From NCBI GenBank assembly GCA_002687025.1, contig NYZG01000044.1, forward strand, positions 1 to 8,795: a stretch of DNA of 8,795 bases, written 5' to 3'. This stretch comes from Candidatus Poribacteria bacterium (lineage in GTDB: Bacteria; Poribacteria; WGA-4E; GCA-2687025). The translations under genes and the position numbers were made by a program. The notes under the pieces are model-generated. The model was not told the DNA's origin, made no database searches, and worked only from the letters and a program-made list of their open reading frames with translations. Positions within the stretch are counted from its first letter, which is position 1. Every line of letters begins with the position of its first letter. This document shows positions 6,639 through 8,795 of this stretch, piece after piece.

Positions 6639-7771
6639 TCTCCGACCTACTCCTCTTCGTGCTGCTTCCGTGCGTCTTACTCGGCCTGGCCGTGGCCTAC
6701 GCGCCGATGTCGATCTTCGACCGTTACGTGCTGCGGAAGTTCTCGACGCTCTTCCTGGCCGCGTTCTCGTTCGAGGTCGCGCTCATCCTGACCGTGCGTT
6801 TGAGCGACCGGGAGCTGGGGTCGATATTCCTCGACGAGAACGCGTCGCTGGCAGACGCCTTCAAGCTGTTCGCGCTCCACGCGCCCGCGCGGGTGATGGA
6901 GGTGGTTCCCTACGCTGGGATTCTCGGCGCGTTCCTCACGATGGGCAGTCTGCTCCGCGCGAACGAAATCACGGCATTCCGCGCCTCGGGTACGAACCTG
7001 CTACGGCTCGTGGCTTCCATCGCGATCTTCACATTCGCGTGCTGCGTCATCTCGCTCGTGTTCACCGACCGGATCGTGGCGCCCGCGACGCACGCGGCCG
7101 CCCAGATGGGTCAGACGCGCAAGATTGAGAGCGACCAGCACATCGTGTACCGCGAGTCGGGCGGGGCTCTCTGCTTCATCGCCCAACTGAATGTCGCCAG
7201 CGGCAGCGCATACAAGCTGACGTTCTACGAGATGAACGGCGGCGAGCTCCGGAACGAGATATACGCCCGTACGGCCGGCTGGACCGATACGTCCTGGGAG
7301 CTGAACGGCGGGTGGCAGCGTCGGTACGACGGAAACGGCAGGAGCAGCTTCGAGGCGTTCACCCTCTTGCACAGACCTCTAGACACCGATCCGGCGACCC
7401 TGATCGCCGCGGCCAGCAAGCCGGAGGAGATGACGTTCGCGGAACTGCGGGAGGTGATCGCGTTCAAGAGGCGCGCCGGATTCCCCGTCCGTCGTGAAAT
7501 CGTGCGGTTCCACCACAACATCGCCTATTCGTTCGCTCTGTTGGTGGGCGTGCTCCTGGCCGTGCCGCTGTCGTTGCAGTTCGGGCGATTCGCCCTCGCG
7601 GCGGGATTTCCCGCTACCATGCTCATCAGCTTCGTCTACTGGGGATTGGCGATCGCGACCTTCGAGGCGATGGGTGAAAACGGACGTATTCCGCCGTCGT
7701 CGGCGGCGTGGATAGGGAATGTGGTTTTTGCGTGCGTGGCGGCGCTGCTGCTTCGGGCCGTGAAGCGGTGA
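6635..7771 (+). CDS. lptG: LPS export ABC transporter permease LptG
   Basis: The 378-residue partner of the preceding permease has the same layout: N-terminal membrane segments (about residues 38-56, 90-107, 125-145), a periplasmic beta-jellyroll (about 150-285) and C-terminal segments (about 295-315, 322-343, 357-374). RANEITAFRASGTN (108-121) is the coupling-helix motif. FHHNIAYSFALLVGVLLAVPLS (292-313) is the conserved entry to segment four. ATG 6635 overlaps the lptF TGA as ATGA, so translation is probably coupled. Starting there adds a hydrophobic N-terminal stretch (residues 5-22, LLLFVLLPCVLLGLAVAY) before the usual family start SIFDRYVLRKF at 26. The alternative start ATG 6707 gives a standard-length N terminus but has no ribosome binding site. 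No lptA, lptB, lptC or lptD gene lies in the window. Confidence 0.88.
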   Translation: MISDLLLFVLLPCVLLGLAVAYAPMSIFDRYVLRKFSTLFLAAFSFEVALILTVRLSDRELGSIFLDENASLADAFKLFALHAPARVMEVVPYAGILGAFLTMGSLLRANEITAFRASGTNLLRLVASIAIFTFACCVISLVFTDRIVAPATHAAAQMGQTRKIESDQHIVYRESGGALCFIAQLNVASGSAYKLTFYEMNGGELRNEIYARTAGWTDTSWELNGGWQRRYDGNGRSSFEAFTLLHRPLDTDPATLIAAASKPEEMTFAELREVIAFKRRAGFPVRREIVRFHHNIAYSFALLVGVLLAVPLSLQFGRFALAAGFPATMLISFVYWGLAIATFEAMGENGRIPPSSAAWIGNVVFACVAALLLRAVKR

Positions 7772-7839
7772 CCGCCTTTCGTGTATCCCCAAACGCGGTC
7801 GGTCGTTAGATGATAGTAGCCGGACAGGCGCAATCCGCT

Positions 7840-7846
7840 GGAGGAG
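7840..7846 (+). promoter_or_regulatory. Ribosome binding site of the exported protein at 7852
   Basis: GGAGGAG lies 5 bases before the ATG at 7852 and decides the start. The 80-bp spacer after lptG (7772-7851) has no clear terminator, so transcription probably continues from lptFG. A short inverted repeat, GACCGC (7770-7775) with GCGGTC (7795-7800), has a 19-base loop and no T-tract. Confidence 0.75.
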
Positions 7847-7851
7847 CTACG

Positions 7852-8795
7852 ATGTATCCCGCAAAGGCACGGCTCGCGCTTGCGTGTGGGCTGATGATTG
7901 CCGTTGGTATGGCAGCGCGCGCGCAGCTGTCCGTGGGCGACCTTCGCAACATGTCGCCGTCGGTCGAGGAACTCAATCCAGCGAGGATGACCGCCTTCAC
8001 GGGCCTGACGGTCATTGACGGCGACCCGTACTGGCGCGTCGATCTGCGGCCAGACCTGAGCTTCGGCAGGCTCGGGATCGGGATGAAGGGCGTGCTCCTG
8101 ATCGGCGCCCCCGAGAACGAGGACGGCACGAAGCTCCTCACCGAGGACGGCGAGGAGTGGGACTCGTTCGGATCGTTCCTGCGTTCCGTAAGATACGTGC
8201 GATGGGCATACCCGCGATCCCCCTTCTACGCCCTGTACGGCGAGCTGTTCGACGTCAGCATCGGACACGGTATGTTGATGGAGGGATACTCCAACCTCGA
8301 CCGCCGCGGCGCGCGGGTGAACGTCAACCGCCGCGTGTGGGGGATGGAGTCGGTGCTGAATAACATCGACAACCCCGAGCTGTTCGGCGCCCGGGCGTAC
8401 TTCCGTCCGTTGCGCCTGGCGAACATCGAGACGGCCATCCTGAATCGCCTGGCCGTGGGCGCCTCCTATCTCACGGATGTCGACCCGATACCGGTCCATG
8501 AGGATGAAGACGCTCTGCAGACCTACGCGCTCGACGCGTCGATCCCCATCATCTCGACGGACAGCCTGCTCGTCGAGGTGTACGACGAGTTGGCGTTCGA
8601 GTCGCTGCCCGTGCTGGGCGGCGAGTCCGAGGACGTGAGCGGAAACGCCGTCGGCATCGGGCTAGAGGTGTCCAAGCTGCACGCGAAGCTCGAGTACCGC
8701 ACGTTCGACGCCGGGTTCGAGCCGTCGCTGTTCGACTACAACTACGAGGCGCGCGCGCGCACCGACGCGGACCTTCTCGGCGGCGGCGTGCAGGG
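7852..8795 (+). CDS. Exported protein of unknown function, probable outer-membrane beta-barrel (3' end outside window)
   Basis: The frame is open from ATG 7852 to the right edge, giving 314 complete codons without a stop. Residues 1-24 are a clear signal peptide (MYPAKARLALACGLMIAVGM... with ARA before QLSVGD), suggesting cleavage after residue 24. The mature part is rich in alternating strands and aromatic residues: YWRVDLRPDLSFGRLGIGMKG, 'FYALYGELFDVSIGHGMLMEGYSN' followed by RRGARVNVNR, and AKLEYRTFDAG. This is the pattern of a transmembrane beta-barrel, and acidic loops separate the strands. I do not recognise the family. It is not LptD-like in the part seen, and no POTRA or plug domain is visible. 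Its place after lptFG with a strong ribosome binding site suggests a role in the outer membrane, which is inference. Confidence 0.75.
   Translation, partial: MYPAKARLALACGLMIAVGMAARAQLSVGDLRNMSPSVEELNPARMTAFTGLTVIDGDPYWRVDLRPDLSFGRLGIGMKGVLLIGAPENEDGTKLLTEDGEEWDSFGSFLRSVRYVRWAYPRSPFYALYGELFDVSIGHGMLMEGYSNLDRRGARVNVNRRVWGMESVLNNIDNPELFGARAYFRPLRLANIETAILNRLAVGASYLTDVDPIPVHEDEDALQTYALDASIPIISTDSLLVEVYDELAFESLPVLGGESEDVSGNAVGIGLEVSKLHAKLEYRTFDAGFEPSLFDYNYEARARTDADLLGGGVQ

Noticed and set aside
7765..7800. Inverted repeats around the lptG stop considered as a terminator
   Set aside because: The short stems have either a 1-base centre or a 19-base loop, and no T-tract follows.

Overview
This GC-rich (roughly 65%) bacterial window comes from a Gram-negative (diderm) organism. 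It carries two LptF/LptG lipopolysaccharide-exporter permeases, a signal-peptide-bearing putative outer-membrane barrel protein, and a large secreted protein ending in a YPNPFNP-type C-terminal domain. The exact form of that tail (LMQNYPNPFNPETWIPF) is one I associate with Candidatus Poribacteria and related uncultured phyla. That placement is an inference from memory, not a measurement.

Layout. (1) 3-284, plus: the C-terminal end of a gene entering from the left, resembling the last Ig-like domain of a GH2 / beta-mannosidase-type glycosidase. (2) 285-528: a non-coding stretch with two possible hairpins. (3) 538-1992: a complete 1455-bp insertion sequence whose single transposase gene (minus strand, 561-1880) is ISKra4-like. 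It has GGG-ended imperfect terminal inverted repeats (18 of 23 identical) and a perfect 9-bp target duplication (GTTGTGGCA). (4) 2005-5337, minus: a 1110-residue exported modular protein with signal peptide, PKD-like domain, right-handed beta-helix, jelly-roll-like domain, a duplicated module and a FlgD-like/T9SS-like tail. The IS landed 3 bp beyond its stop codon. (5) 5338-5495: the divergent promoter region. (6) 5496-7771, plus: lptF and lptG, overlapping by 4 bases. (7) 7852 to the right edge, plus: the first 314 residues of an uncharacterised exported protein, probably a beta-barrel.

How they fit together. lptF-lptG encode the two transmembrane subunits of the LPS-extracting ABC transporter. 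The downstream exported protein has its own strong ribosome binding site and may be co-transcribed, which makes it a candidate envelope factor. The exoprotein gene is transcribed away from lptF and straight into the IS, in the same direction as the transposase. The IS carries a 12-bp perfect inverted repeat that would hide the transposase ribosome binding site and start codon in any read-through transcript. This is the most interesting regulatory structure I found. I found no CRISPR array, tRNA, rRNA or obvious defence system.
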